From contig JAIXMR010000064.1 in the NCBI GenBank assembly GCA_025677835.1, positions 1 through 64,000 of the forward strand: 64,000 nt of DNA, read 5' to 3'. The notes under the pieces were generated by a model. It did no database searches. It was not told where the DNA came from and worked only from the letters and a program-made list of their open reading frames with translations. The DNA comes from Sporodiniella umbellata. Lineage: Eukaryota > Mucoromycota > Mucoromycetes > Mucorales > Rhizopodaceae. Within the stretch, counting starts at the first letter, position 1. Each line of letters opens with the position of its first letter. Position numbers and translations under genes: made by a program. Shown piece by piece: positions 45,061 to 56,832 of this stretch.

Positions 45061-46480
45061 GTTATTTGTTTATTATTGAAAGTAAAACAGACAGGAGGTG
45101 TTTTCCAAGGGATAAAATATACGTTAATTTCAAATTCAGGAGCAAATCATTATTTCAGAAAAAGCGAAAAAATCTCAAAATATAAAAACTTTTGTCAAAT
45201 ACTCCGACTTTTTTGTGAAACGATCTGCTTACAACAATAGACTATTTTCGGTATATCGGTACAAAAACAGCTTGCTCTGGATTTTGCTCGTTTCTCGCGT
45301 TTAAATCAAGAGCAGGTACTTTCAGATTGCATAATGTGCTTCTAAAGGCTCTGATTTAAAGAAGGTGCGTACATTCGGATATCGCAGCCGCTAAATTTAG
45401 CCTATTCTTCTGTATTCTCATCAATTTCTATTAAACACTATCGGAAAAATTGATACAAAAAAAAAATTTACTCATGGAGCAGTCCAGTTATGTTTAAGCT
45501 TGAGAGCTAAAATCCCTCAAATTTATGACAGCAAGCGCTTGAAGACCAATCTTGGTAATACAAGAGTATTCCGCTTTTTCTTTTGAACTAAGCAGTAACG
45601 AAACCAAGAGCACTGTTGGTTCAAACCCAAATTCGCGTGTTTGTTTTTCCGTACAGTCACTAGCTCTTTGTCTTTGAGAAAGAGCGGTTTCATGCCTAGG
45701 CGAAACTTGTATTAGCGCTAACACAGTTTGGTTTATGCTTTTTTAACTAGAAAAATAAAATCTCTTGTAGAATAAAACTAATCAGCACTAAGGAAACAGT
45801 TGATAAAAAAAACTTAAGCTTTTTGTACAATACTGAAGCCTTGTAATGTGCAAATGATTATATTTGTCTTAGTCATGATAGCCAAGCAACAAGTTAATCA
45901 TAAAACAACATATAATCAATATCAATTGATCAAGGTTTACTTATTATGAAGTATAATGACAGAGTTGCTTGTGTTTTCATATGTCAATCTAAGAAACGGC
46001 TAACGCGTTTTATAAAACAAAATCAACGGCCAAAAATATCAAATTGCAGGAACCAAACATTTTATTCATGTAACAGCTACCAGTAAAATAACATAGTATA
46101 CCCTGAAGTAAAAAACTACATTTTGGGAAGTAAGACCTCGTAAATAAGTTGCAGATTTTATTTGAGCATAGCCATAACACACGCGTACTCACAGCTCTCC
46201 AATTCGAGACTTCTTACTTTTAGCTTATTTATCCCTAAAATAAAAATAGCCTTCACTATTCAAATATAGCAACTTTCTACAAAGTTTAGACATACATATT
46301 TAGTGTATCTTGCCAGAATATCAGCTGATCTGTTAAAGTGCACTGGCAATCATAGGCCCGCAATCGGAGACGAAAACAACTGCTACGTCACCCAAAGGTC
46401 TGAGTAGGTCGTTTCAGTGTACCCAAATCCCTGGCTAAAAAAAGTCTTCTCTTTATTTCCCTATCCCCCACTCTTGAGAG
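45061..46480. promoter_or_regulatory. Divergent intergenic region, ferric reductase / Qcr7
   Basis: 1.42 kb between two divergent starts. No ORF is credible. A word GGTTCAAACCC at 45,619-45,629 recalls a tRNA B-box, but no cloverleaf could be folded around it. Confidence 0.45.
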
Positions 46481-46987
46481 ATGTCTTTGTCACTTAAATC
46501 TTTTGTTCAAAGCTCTAAGCTCATTTCCGGTCTTTTGAAGCCACTTTCCGCTGCCTATGCCGATGCTGCCGGTTACAGAAAAATCGGTAATGAAGATGAA
46601 AAAAAAAAAAAAAAGAAAAAATAAGACTAATGCAGTAACATAGGTCTCAAATACGATGATTTGATTGCAGAGGAAAGCGAGACTGTAAAGGAAGCCCTCC
46701 GTCGTCTCGAAATCGCCGAACCTCGTGCTGCTTACGATCGCGCTTACCGTATCCGCGTTGCTCAACAACTCTCTTTGTCACATCAATTGCTGCCTAAGGG
46801 TGAATGGGTTAAGCCTAGCGAAGTATGAAAAAAAAAAAAAAAAAAAACTATGTCTTTTCTGTCAAAGCTGACTTGTTTTTAAAATCAATAGGATATCAGA
46901 TATCTCCAACCTTATATTGATCAAATTTCTGCTGAACGTGCTGAGCGTGAGGCTTTCGACAACATCAAGGTTTCCCCTCGTCACTAG
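46481..46987 (+). CDS. Cytochrome bc1 complex subunit 7 (Qcr7-like)
   Basis: Small matrix-side subunit of mitochondrial complex III (about 14 kDa). Exons 46481-46586, 46644-46822 and 46892-46987 give 126 residues, the normal size. Recognisable stretches are GYRKIGLKYDDLIAEES, then AYDRAYRIRVAQQLSLSHQL, LPKGEWVKPSED and RYLQPYIDQI. The end is a charged helix with AERAEREAFD. It needs assembly with cytochrome b in the inner membrane. A-runs flank the introns. Confidence 0.93.
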
Positions 46988-47137
46988 ATTTAACTATTTA
47001 CACTAAAGATACACAAAAAAAAAATACAAAAATGTCTATAGCTTATATAAGTATCTATATGGGTTCAGTACAGAGTAGTGTGGAAACGTATCTGCAGCTT
47101 GAGGAATTTTATTAGAAAAAAAAAATGATGGGGATAT

Positions 47138-49582
47138 TTATTTATGTATTTGCAAGTATTGTTTATAATACGTTTTTTCTCGGTCTACACGTTCATGTAG
47201 AGATACAACCCTGTTAGCCAAAGCAAGGAATGTTTCATTTTGAGAATGCATAATGCGTGCGATATCTAGAGCCAGAAAAAAAAAGGAGGGATTGTATATT
47301 TAGCCCAAAGAATACAAAAAAAAAAAAAAAGTCTTAATAGTACCTTGTGGCGACTGAGCTCTGTTTTTGCTCCAGGATTCTGCAGTTCTTTCGATTTCCC
47401 AGATAGTGTTTTTGTATTCTTCCATTCTGATTGTTAATTCTTTGGCAACCAAAGGGAAATAACTAGAAAAAAATAAACAGTAAACAAAAATAAATTGTAC
47501 ATCAGCTTTTCCTTACTCGTCCTCATCTGAATGCCCAAAAAGCCATCGGCGTGATGTACCAGGATGTTTACACGCTTCAATTATAGCGCATCCGTCATTT
47601 GCGTGTCTCAACTGCTCTCTTACGGTATCGAAAAGTGACTGGGTAGATTCCAAACGAGATTTGAACATACTTGACAAAGCATCTGATTTCTATAAATTAT
47701 TTAGCATTGTTTTTAATTTGTTTGTTCACTTCTTTTAGTTACCTGAGATAAGGACTCGGTATCTCGTTTACAAGCTTCCATTTTTTGAAGCTGTTGAGGA
47801 GCACCGTGATTTTTTATGTGATCAGATCTTTGACCCTCCAAACGAACGTATTTCTCTAGTTCATCCAACTCTTTTTGTGCTTGTTCAGGCAATTCAGTGA
47901 ATCTAGTAGAGGAAGAAATATTGTCGATTCTAAAATTAGTTTGTTGAACAATTTGGTTTTGACTAAACGACAATTAGTATATAAATTTATGTTTTTTTTT
48001 ATAATACATACTATAAGCTGGCTAGCGAAGGGGTAATCAAAGAAGCATACATTTGGTTGGGTTGCTGAGTAGCTACTTTAGATAGGTCCTCAAGCACTTT
48101 GGTGAATGAAAATGGATTGGGCTTATTTTCTATTGTAGGGTTGCTACCAGCTAAAGGTGTGGCAGTTGTAAGTGACGCTGTAGTTGAGCCGCTTACTGCC
48201 CCCGGTGCGGTTGCTGTTGATCCAAAAGTAAACGGACTACTAGTTACAATGGATGAAGTTTTAGATGCATCCTTTTTCTCATCGCCTTTTTTGGGTTCGG
48301 ACGCTCCAAATGTAAAAGTGGGTACTGGGGTGGCGGTTGTTGTTGAGGCTGCAGAAGCAGCGTTTGTTGATACTGACGAACTAGAACCGCCAGAACCAAA
48401 TGTAAAAGTGGGCACTGTAGCAGCTACGGTAGAAGTAGAAGCTGAGGTGACGGTTGAGGTAGCTGTTGTTGCTGTAGCACCGAACGAAAGCTCAGCAGGC
48501 TTACTAGGCGCTGATACAGGAGTTCCAAAAGTAAAAGTAGATGCAGAAGCAGGTGCATTCTCTGTGGTGGGCTTTGCAGGTGTTATAGTTTTGCTATTGG
48601 TATCTGCTGGTTTACCGAAAGACAAGGTGGGAGTCTCTGTTGGTTTGGATGTAGTTTGTGCTGGTTGTCCAAAAGTAAATGACGGCGCAGCTGTCGAAGC
48701 CTTAGGTGTCGCGTCAGCAGGCTTTCCGAAAGTAAAGGGCGAGCCGGCACTGGTGGTAGTGTTATTGGTGGTAGCAGCTGGAGCTGCAGCTGGCTTTCCG
48801 AATGTAAAAGCAGATTGGGAAGTTGTATTACTGGGCTCAGTTGATTTGCCGAAAGCAAAGGCAGAGTTGGTTGCTGTTTTGGGTGCTTCGGGTGTTGAAC
48901 CAAAAGTAAAAGGTGACGCTGTTGAGGTTTGTGTACTCTGTGTAGGGGTAGTAGTACTAGGAGGATTCGGCGTGCCAAAAGTAAAGGCGGAAGGGGTACT
49001 AGTTGGTTGGGCGGTAGTTGCTGAAGAATTTACAGCGCTAAATGCGAACGCGGGTGTATTAGAAGAATTTGCAGAGCTGGAAGGCAAGTTGAAACCTCCT
49101 GTAGGCGTTGCTAATTGGTTTGCTTCGGAACCAGAAGGGGTTGAAGAGCCAAATGTAAAAGGTGAATTGTTGGAAGGTGCATTGTTACCAAAAGAAATTT
49201 CAGATGCAGTACGTCGAAGACTGTTATGTTCAGGTGTGCCAGGAATTGGGTTTTCTGAAGCCCCTCGCTTTAGCGAAGAAGGAGACTGAAGAGTAGAGGG
49301 TGCAGCAAAATTGAAAGCAGAATTTCCAGTAGGCTGGGCGGTAGGGCTACCAAATGTGAATGATTGTGCATTGTTTGTGCCCATCGTGTTGCCTCCAAGA
49401 TTGAAACTACCTGCAGCAGGACTTCCAGGCACACTACCAGTAAAGCTAAGACCACGATTCAATGATTCATCTGGTTTAAATACAAAGTTAATGTTGTTAT
49501 TGCTATCAGCCTTATTTTTAGATCTTTGATTTCGCTTGCTACTTAATAGAGAGGGGTGTGAGTCATTTGTGTTAAAATTCAT
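47138..49582 (-). CDS. FG-repeat nucleoporin, Nup49/Nup58 type
   Basis: Exons 49582-48012, 47962-47743, 47689-47517, 47462-47344 and 47265-47138 (736 residues). The first 450 or so residues are low-complexity Ser/Thr/Ala/Pro with many FTFG, SFGKP and FNLGG repeats, the disordered FG mesh of the pore channel. The C-terminal part is coiled coil with a Nup58/Nup49-like stretch, SSSTRFTELPEQAQKELDEL, and later MHSQNETFLALANRVVSLHE. This fits the member of the central Nsp1/Nup57/Nup49 (Nup62/54/58) complex. The start chosen is the ATG at 49,582. The antisense strand is open over most of the FG region only because of repeat codon bias. Confidence 0.87.
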
Positions 49583-49818
49583 TTTCAAAAAGAAACACAG
49601 AGTTTCTCCTTTTGTTTATAAAAGCGTTCTTGAAAGGCGCATTATCTGTTTTGGGAATTTTTTTACCTCATATTTGGTTGAGTGAAGAAAGTCTTTAGTG
49701 TGTAAAAAAAAAAAAGCTTGGGGGATTTTTTTTTTTGAACGCGACGTGAAACAGTCACTTTTTAGGGTATACTTTCGAGATGTACATCAATGAATAGATA
49801 TAATAAAAGGTAACGTTT

Positions 49819-50560
49819 TTATTGTAATAGCCATTCTCTGGCCCTTTTGTTTTTCTTTTCTTGTTTCATCTTTTTAAAGTACTCGACTTCTTTACGGGTA
49901 AGTTTTCTTTTGATCCCTTGGTCCATTAGTTTTTGTTTATTGCGCTGTTCCGTATAAGCGTCCACGTCAAAATAAAATTGCATTTGCCGTGTTGCTCTGT
50001 TTTCAATGGACATGCTTTCTGGATTCAAACGAGAGGCATCTTCTTGCGTAGTGAATCTTCCTGTTCTAGAATTGAAATGTGCCTGGGATGTGTATAAATG
50101 AGAATAGTCGGGTGATGGAAAATAAGGTTGCTGGCCATTTATTGCCTGGTTTGCTTTTGAATAATCTTTTATTCTCTCTTGCGCTTTTGTTTCTTCTTTA
50201 GCCTCTATTTTAATAGAACAATCAATTATATGCCCAACGCATGTTTATAATAATCATGTTCTCGCTACCTTGATCCAGATCAGGTGCATTAGGGTCGGTC
50301 CAAGTAGTTTCGTTGGTAGCTGTATTCCACCAGTAATAAGCTTTATAGTTTTCGTCCCAAACTGCTGTCCAAGTAGCAGAATCCTTTTGATCACCTTTAA
50401 CTTCTTTCTCTTTATTGGATTCTTTTTCTTTTCTTAAATTACTCGATTCTTCTTTTGGTTCGTTTTCTACTACATTTGGTTTTTCTTCTATAAGGCTCTG
50501 TTCTTCTTGCTTATTTTCTTTGGGAATTCCTGGCTTATCGTCAGCATTATCGGTGCTCAT
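49819..50560 (-). CDS. WW-domain protein
   Basis: Exons 50560-50269 and 50204-49819, 225 residues. The N-terminus is very rich in Glu and Lys. One WW domain is at residues about 65-95 (WTAVWDENYKAYYWWNTATNETTWTDP), with the two signature tryptophans and the Pro. The C-terminal part has FNSRTGRFT, ENRATRQMQFYFDVDAY and a basic helix with KRKLTRKEVEYFKKMKQEK, ending EWLLQ. WW domains bind proline-rich ligands; the basic tail suggests a nuclear RNA-processing or transcription-linked role, which is inference. Confidence 0.82.
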
Positions 50561-51596
50561 TTCTAGTAAAAAAAAATAAAAAATAAAAAATGCACAAAAG
50601 AAAAAGAAGGAAACATTTATGAGTTTGAATTGGGTTGAATCCAATCAATTGTTGACGTAATCTTATGGGAATTTATGAAGTCGAAAAGTGGTTAATAGCT
50701 TACAGAGTTTGACAACAGAAAGGGAAGGTCCACATATGGATGTCTTGATGAGAGAGCGCTCAACTGAGTGTATCGTATGGGACTATAGCTCAGCATTTTT
50801 GAAAAAAATAATCCAACAAACATCCACGCCCTTCTTTTTTTTTTTTTTTATCTTGAGAAACAAACCAATAGAAGGGAATTAATGGCAGTACGTGTAGACG
50901 ATAAAAGAGATTGTTTGCGTATAATGGATTAGAAAGCCAGTTGAAAAACCCCTGTGCACTGTTTTACTCATTGAAACATATACTACTTTTGGTTTTTGAA
51001 TTTCTTGCTTTCTCAAACACTTTGCAGCAAATATAAGCCATGAGTTGTTGACCATGTTATGGTATTTACTAGTTGACTGTCTCAAGCCTGTTTATGATAC
51101 TTTTTGCGTATTCTCTTACAATACACATAGACATAAAAACGCAAATCCAATAAACATAAAGACAATCATTTTTTGTTTTTTTTAAAAAAACAAAAAAACA
51201 ATTTTTTTCTTTTAAGGTTTAGATATTGATATCTGACCATTTCTATTCAGGGTCTTGGGTGACACTAAAAAGGCAAAAGGAAACTAGCTTTTTTCTTTTT
51301 GCTTTTTTTTTTTTTTTTTTTAAAAAAAAAGAAAAACTTTTCCGATTGGATTTCGTTTGACATACAAAATAGAAAAGGGAGCTCCAAATTGTTATGAGAA
51401 AGCTTGTTATATATTAGTTTTATTCTTTCCAGTATCTCTTTGCGATGGTTTCGTACCTCAATAAGGAAGAAGAAAAAAAAAAAAAAAAAGGTGAGAAATA
51501 AGCCACTGTGACTGAGAGGGCTTCACCAACTTTTTAAAAAAGTTTCCTGCCAATCTACCTCTCTTTTTTTTTTTTTTTTTTCTTCTTGACAATACT
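50561..51596. promoter_or_regulatory. Divergent intergenic region, WW gene / RRP5-like gene
   Basis: About 1.04 kb. It holds several A/T junction palindromes (T-run then A-run near 51,180-51,200 and 51,305-51,330) and T-runs at 51,562-51,582 just before the rightward start. No gene is supported. Confidence 0.45.
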
Positions 51597-54250
51597 ATGG
51601 TGAAAAGAAAGAACAGTACCTCGGGCAACGATGCCTCTTCCGCCACCCTCTCAACTAATACTGAAGAGAGTTTTGTTCGTGGTGGAGCCAGTACTTTGAC
51701 ACCTCTTGAACACAGAGAAATTGCCAATCAAGCAGCCAAAGATCTTTTTGAAACTGTAAGACATTTTAGAGAATATAGCAACATGCTTATACATTTTTCA
51801 ATGAATCCAGTCAAAGTCTAAATCAGCTAGTGCAGAACCAGCAAAGAAAAAGAAAAAAGTGACCAACAACAACAAAAAAACCAAAGCAGTTTCTAAAACC
51901 GAAAAGGCCACACTTGATAAAACACATATCGAACAATTGAGCTTCAAGGTATTATCATAAAGCACCATTCTAGACAAGGGGATTCCTTTTTTTTTTTTTT
52001 TTTTTTTTTTATTGGCTGACCTGGTTTTCGATAGAGACTTACTGTAGGAACCCTTCTTTTAGGTTGTATTTCTCGTATCAACGAACTTGAATTATTTGTT
52101 TCTTTACCTCATCAACTTGTTGGTGTTATACCTATTACTGAAGTATCGAACCACTTTAGCACTGTGATTCAACACATTGCCGACAACGATGAGGAGTCGG
52201 ATGATGAGGACAACGAAATGCCCAATTTGGATCATGTATTCCGTGTAGGACAATGGATTCGTTGTAAGATCATACGCCTTCCTGAAGTAGAGGAAAAGTC
52301 CAAGAAGCCTATCGAGCTTACTTTAAAACCTGAACTTGTAAATGAAGATTTGGTAGCTGTTGATGTTACTCCTGGTGTGGTAAGTTTGTGCCCCCAAAAA
52401 AAAGAAAACGAAGCTTTTGTTGGATTGAACATGGACTTTGTATTTAAAATACGTTTGTATAGACTTTGGGTGCTACAGTTAAAAGTGTTGAAGATCATGG
52501 TTATGTTTTGGATTTGGGTGTAAAGGACTTGATGAGCTTCTTGCCCAAGAAGGAATCAGAAAGTTATATTGAAAAATACAACAAGGGCAATGAGCTTGTA
52601 GTAGGTCAATATGTCGAATGTCTTGTAGAAAAGAAAAACAACCGTACGGTTCAACTGAGCTTGGACCGTACCAAGATTTCCACGCGAGCCGTTGAAGATC
52701 CCTTTTCACGTATCACTTCTGTTCTTCCTGGACAGCTTGTTTCGGGTGCTGTGGAAGCTGTCCAAAACAACGGTTTGGCTATCAAGCTGATGGGTCTCTA
52801 CTCTGCCACTATCGACATTTCACACATTCCCCATGCTGTTGATATTGAAGCAACTTATAAATTAGGACAGAAGGTTGTTTTCCGTACTTTGTTTGCGATT
52901 TTGAATACAGAAGAAAAGGCAATTGGCGGTTCCATTTTGCCTCATGCATTAGAGTTGGACGTACCCACACTTGCCAAGGGCATCAAGTCTGAAACGTTCG
53001 TAGGTGAGGTGCTTTCTGCTGGTTCGTTCTTGGAGAACACCAAGGTGCATCGTGTGAATAACACAGGCGTATGGGCTACCTTGGACGGTATCGATGGCGT
53101 CACAGGGTTCGTTCACATCTCTCGCTTAGCGGATGAGCGCGTACCCAAGATTTCTGCGATAGAGGGAGATTACAAGGTGGGCTCGACCCATAGGGCGCGC
53201 GTGCTGTCGTATAACCCAGTGGATGCTAGTGTTGTCTTGACCTATCAACCGAGTGTTTTGGCAGCAAAGTTCATGCGTGTGGCAGACATCGAGGTAGGAT
53301 CGATGGTGAAAGCTACCGTTTACAAGATCATCAGCGCAGGAGTGATTGTCAAGCTTTCCGATAAAATGCAAGCCTTGATTCCTGCCTCACACTTGGCCGA
53401 TGTGAAACTGAGCCATCCAGAATACAAGTTCAAGGCCGGTAAAAAGTTCGAGTGCCGTGTGTTGAAGGTGGACGCAGACCGACAAAAGGTGATTTTGACA
53501 TTAAAGAAATCCTTGATCAACAGCGAACTCCCAATCTTCAAAAACATGGAAGAAATTAAAACAGGCGATGTCAGCCACGGTGTGATTGTCGATATCCGCA
53601 AGAACGGGTGCATTGTGGGTTACTATGGCGACGTGACTGCCTTTGTTCCTGGAAGTGAAATGACCGAAGCGTTGGTACCCGATTTGAGCACTGTGTTTAA
53701 GGTAGGACAGACGATCAAGACGACCGTTGTCAAGGTCGATGCGGAAGAAAAGAAGATGTATGTTTCATGCATTGCTCACAAAAAGAAGAAGGAAGACAAG
53801 AGAAAGGGAGAAAGGGAGACAAAGGCTAGCAAAAAAGAAAAGACCAAAGAAAAGAAACTGTCGTTCAAGGCTGTTAAAGATCTCAAGAGTGTGGAACGAA
53901 AGAACAAGCTCAAGTCATTTGAAGATGTTCGACGCAACGAATGCTACAATGCTTACGTTAGCAACATTACCGATGCCGGTGTGTTTTTGCAGTTAAGTAA
54001 AGGGATCTCAGCCCGTGTCAAGATTGGTAACTTGAGCGACGAGTTCTTGAAAGAATGGAAGAGTCTATATAAAGTGGGAGATGTTGTCAAGACCAAAGTA
54101 TTTTACATTGACAAAGAAACTAAACGCTTGGAAGCTACATTGAAGAAGAGCGCGATAGAAAAGAAGGACGAGTCAAAGATGGAAGTCGATGACTCTGATG
54201 AAGACGAAGAAATGCCCGAAGTAGATGACGAAGAAGACGATGAAGAGTAA
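51597..54250 (+). CDS. RRP5-like S1-repeat ribosome biogenesis protein, lacking C-terminal HAT/TPR part
   Basis: Matches the N-terminal half of Rrp5/PDCD11, a nucleolar factor for both 18S and 5.8S rRNA processing. Exons 51597-51755, 51811-51948, 52035-52379 and 52463-54250 (809 residues). After a basic N-terminus (KKKKKV) come about seven S1 RNA-binding repeats, beginning near RLTVGTLLLGCISRI, TLGATVKSVEDHGYVLDLG, LPGQLVSGAVEAV, FVGEVLSAGSF, DIEVGSMVKATVYKI, EIKTGDVSHGVIVDI and RRNECYNAYVSNI. A Lys-rich linker precedes the seventh. It ends in an acidic tail (DDSDEDEEMPEVDDEED) and a clear stop. Yeast Rrp5 has about 12 S1 repeats and a TPR/HAT tail, which is absent here and not found downstream. 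Confidence 0.85.
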
Positions 54251-55627
54251 ATTGTAAATAACTTTAGAAAAATAAACAAAAGTAGTTGAAACCTTGACTT
54301 CAGTCTGTATGGATTTTTTCTTTTTGGGGGCGTTCCTTATTCTTTGGACCGACGGTGTACTGATTTTTATTAGAAACGTTCTTATTTCGTGAAGCAACCC
54401 TTATAAACAAGTTTATCTGTCATCACTCTGTTTCAACATGTGCTACGCAACTCGTTTGGGTGATATTTCGGAGGAGGGCAATTTCCAGGCTTATTACAGT
54501 AGAGTTGGGACCCATCATTCTGTAGCCTTTGTTTGCTAAAGGGAAAAAACAGATGAGAGATAGTTTGTTGCGGAGCAAGAAAATCGACCAAAAAAAAAAA
54601 AAAAAAAAAAAAAAGTCAGCTTAATTAAATAAAGACCCTGACTTTTGATATCTAAAAATGACTAGAAGCATTGACGAGCTAAACTCGCACATGGCTTTCT
54701 GTTTGTTTTCACTTGAAGATTCCCCCCCCCCTACCCCCTTTGTCAAGATCGTACGCCAAAAGTTTCAACAGCAGAAAACTCATTGTCCAATCATTGATGT
54801 AGCGAGTTCCCCGAAAATGTGGAGGCCGACGGTGTGGAGAGTTTTATCCAAGCCAATAAAGCCTATTGTTTCTGTGTTCTGGTTACACACCGTATTTATT
54901 TCCCGTTTGATATAGAAAAAAAATTTTTTTTTTCCCTAAACAAAGGTAACAAAAAGAAGGCAAAGATTTTCAAAGAGAGAGAGATGATGTGATTTGGCGT
55001 ATTTTCTTTTTCTATAAAAAAAAGGAAAAAAAGTGGCTTGCTCTATTTTTGGTTAACTTGCGTACGAGGTTATCGTTTCCAAAAAAAAAAAAAAAAAAAA
55101 AAAGGGTGAATATACTTTCCCCACATAATTAGTTTATTTGTTCCGCTCATATTAGACATTTATTCATTTTTTTCCCACTGGAGTTTTAAAACAGAGCCCT
55201 GTAGTACGGTATTTTTATTTGATTTTCGGATTTTTTACAATTATGTCTGAAATAAGTTGTAAAAAGATCCAAATGGTAGTCCAAAAAGCTGAAAAGCAAG
55301 CAAAAATACTGTAGTGCAGATGTAGGAAGATTGGGCGGGGGACCCTTTCATTTTTTTTATATAGTGTTTATTCTATTTTTAGAGTGTTTTAAAAAAACCA
55401 AAAGATATACAGCCATAGGGGAGGTAAGAAGATAGATCTAGGTCACTGTGAAAGGCAAGAGCATGTTTACCATGGACAGAAAGACAGTCTATCGGAGAAG
55501 CATGGCTCCTGAGAAACGGGAAGTTTTGGGAATATGAAACCCTGCACTTGATACGCTTGGGGTACCTTTTTTTTTTTTTTTTTTTTTTTCTTTTCTTTTC
55601 TTTCCATTTTTTTTCTTATTCGTTTGG
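54251..55627. other. Intergenic region with a small doubtful ORF
   Basis: About 1.4 kb. It contains A-runs at 54,591-54,614 and 55,081-55,103, a C9 run near 54,722, and an 85-codon ORF (54,658-54,915) with no recognised family. A T-run of about 22 lies at 55,567-55,589, directly before the next gene. Confidence 0.45.
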
Positions 55628-56832
55628 ATGTCGGATTACAACTATTCGCTTACTAAAGAGGGAGCGAAAAGCGTACCGCTTTACCATCATGAACAGGTTC
55701 CCTTTCAATCTTTTTACCGACCTACAAACACACCCAGCCATCATGTGAATCATAATAACAACCCCCAGCATACTACGGTGTCACCTCTTTTAAACAACAG
55801 TCCGATGAAAACAAACGATCACACAAACCATAGTACGAATCCGGCTTCAGGGGATCTTCAGGACATCATCTACAGTTATCAGACTCAGCCCGAGCTACTG
55901 AAATTGATCTTGTCTAGTAAATTAGAGGAAGATAAAAGAAGAGCGGAAGAAGCCAAACTGAAGGCAAAGGAACTTGATCTCCTGTTGATCCAACAACAAC
56001 AACAACAACAACAACACCACCATGGCATGCCGTTGAGCCATGCAGCCTCTGGGCAATACCCACCTAACGAGGTGACGCCCCCGGACATGGGCTCTCTCTT
56101 TCAACCAGCCAACAACGGCCAGCCGTTTACGCTTGCTGGTACGACGACGCCAGACAACCGACTTTATTCCAACCCAAGACGTACGAGTCTAGATGCGATT
56201 CTGTCTGCACCATTGTTACCTCAGCAACCCCAGAGGATGCACGCCAGACGTAGCTCTCACCTTGACTCTTCGTTTACAGCCGATTCAGACGAACTGGAAC
56301 AACATACGAGTGCTTTCTCTCCTCTGTCTACCTCGACGCCGGTATCTGCCTCCTCTCTTCTTCCTATGGACAGGTAAGTGTTCTTCTGGTACCATGATGG
56401 TAGACTGATACGATTCCTGTGTAGCTATCACTCTGCGGTAGTGATGGGCTCTCTCCAGCCTACGAAACATGAGGAAGAACGCGCCCGGCAGAGATATACA
56501 CCCAAACCGCGTCGACGAAGGGAGATGCAAGCGATCACCAAGATTGTGGAAACACGCGACTATCCCTACATGGATGGCTATTTCTGGAAAAACAATGGCA
56601 ACACTGTACAGAAAAAGACCGGCAACAAAAGTGTGTATTACAAATGTTCGAATAGTAACAAGGTAAATAAATCCCATCACCCTGTCGTTGATTTGACCTT
56701 TTAAAAAAAAAAAAAAAGGGATGTCCTGTGAACAAGACAGTCACATGGAAAAGCAACGAAGAATACCTGATCAAATATCGTGGTGAACATCTCTTAGAGT
56801 GCAACAAGGTACAACGTATCGTGGACATCTAG
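55628..56832 (+). CDS. WRKY-GCM1-type zinc-finger protein, probable transcription factor
   Basis: Exons 55628-56373, 56425-56662 and 56719-56832, 365 residues. The N-terminal two thirds are low complexity (His/Asn/Pro/Ser, a CAA-encoded Gln run near residue 121) with a short Glu/Lys coiled segment. The C-terminal domain, residues about 300-355, aligns by eye with plant WRKY zinc fingers: DGYFWKNNGNTVQKK against the DGYRWRKYGQK pattern, VYYKCSNSNKGCPVNK for the first Cys pair (C-x6-C), then IKYRGEHLLEC for the His...Cys pair. A basic RRRR lies upstream. DNA binding is inferred from the fold. Fungal members of the WRKY-GCM1 clan, such as Rbf1-like proteins and MULE-derived fingers, are alternatives. 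Confidence 0.75.

Noticed and set aside
45594..45690. Possible tRNA suggested by a GGTTCAAACCC B-box-like word
   Set aside because: No matching acceptor, D and anticodon stems could be formed on either strand.
48099..49289. Open 396-codon forward-strand ORF
   Set aside because: It is antisense to the FG nucleoporin; its Val/Gly/Lys-rich periodic content is the mirror of the FG repeat codons.
54658..54915. 85-codon ORF, possibly a small gene
   Set aside because: No recognised family, a C9 run inside, and no spliced continuation; kept only as a note in the intergenic entry.
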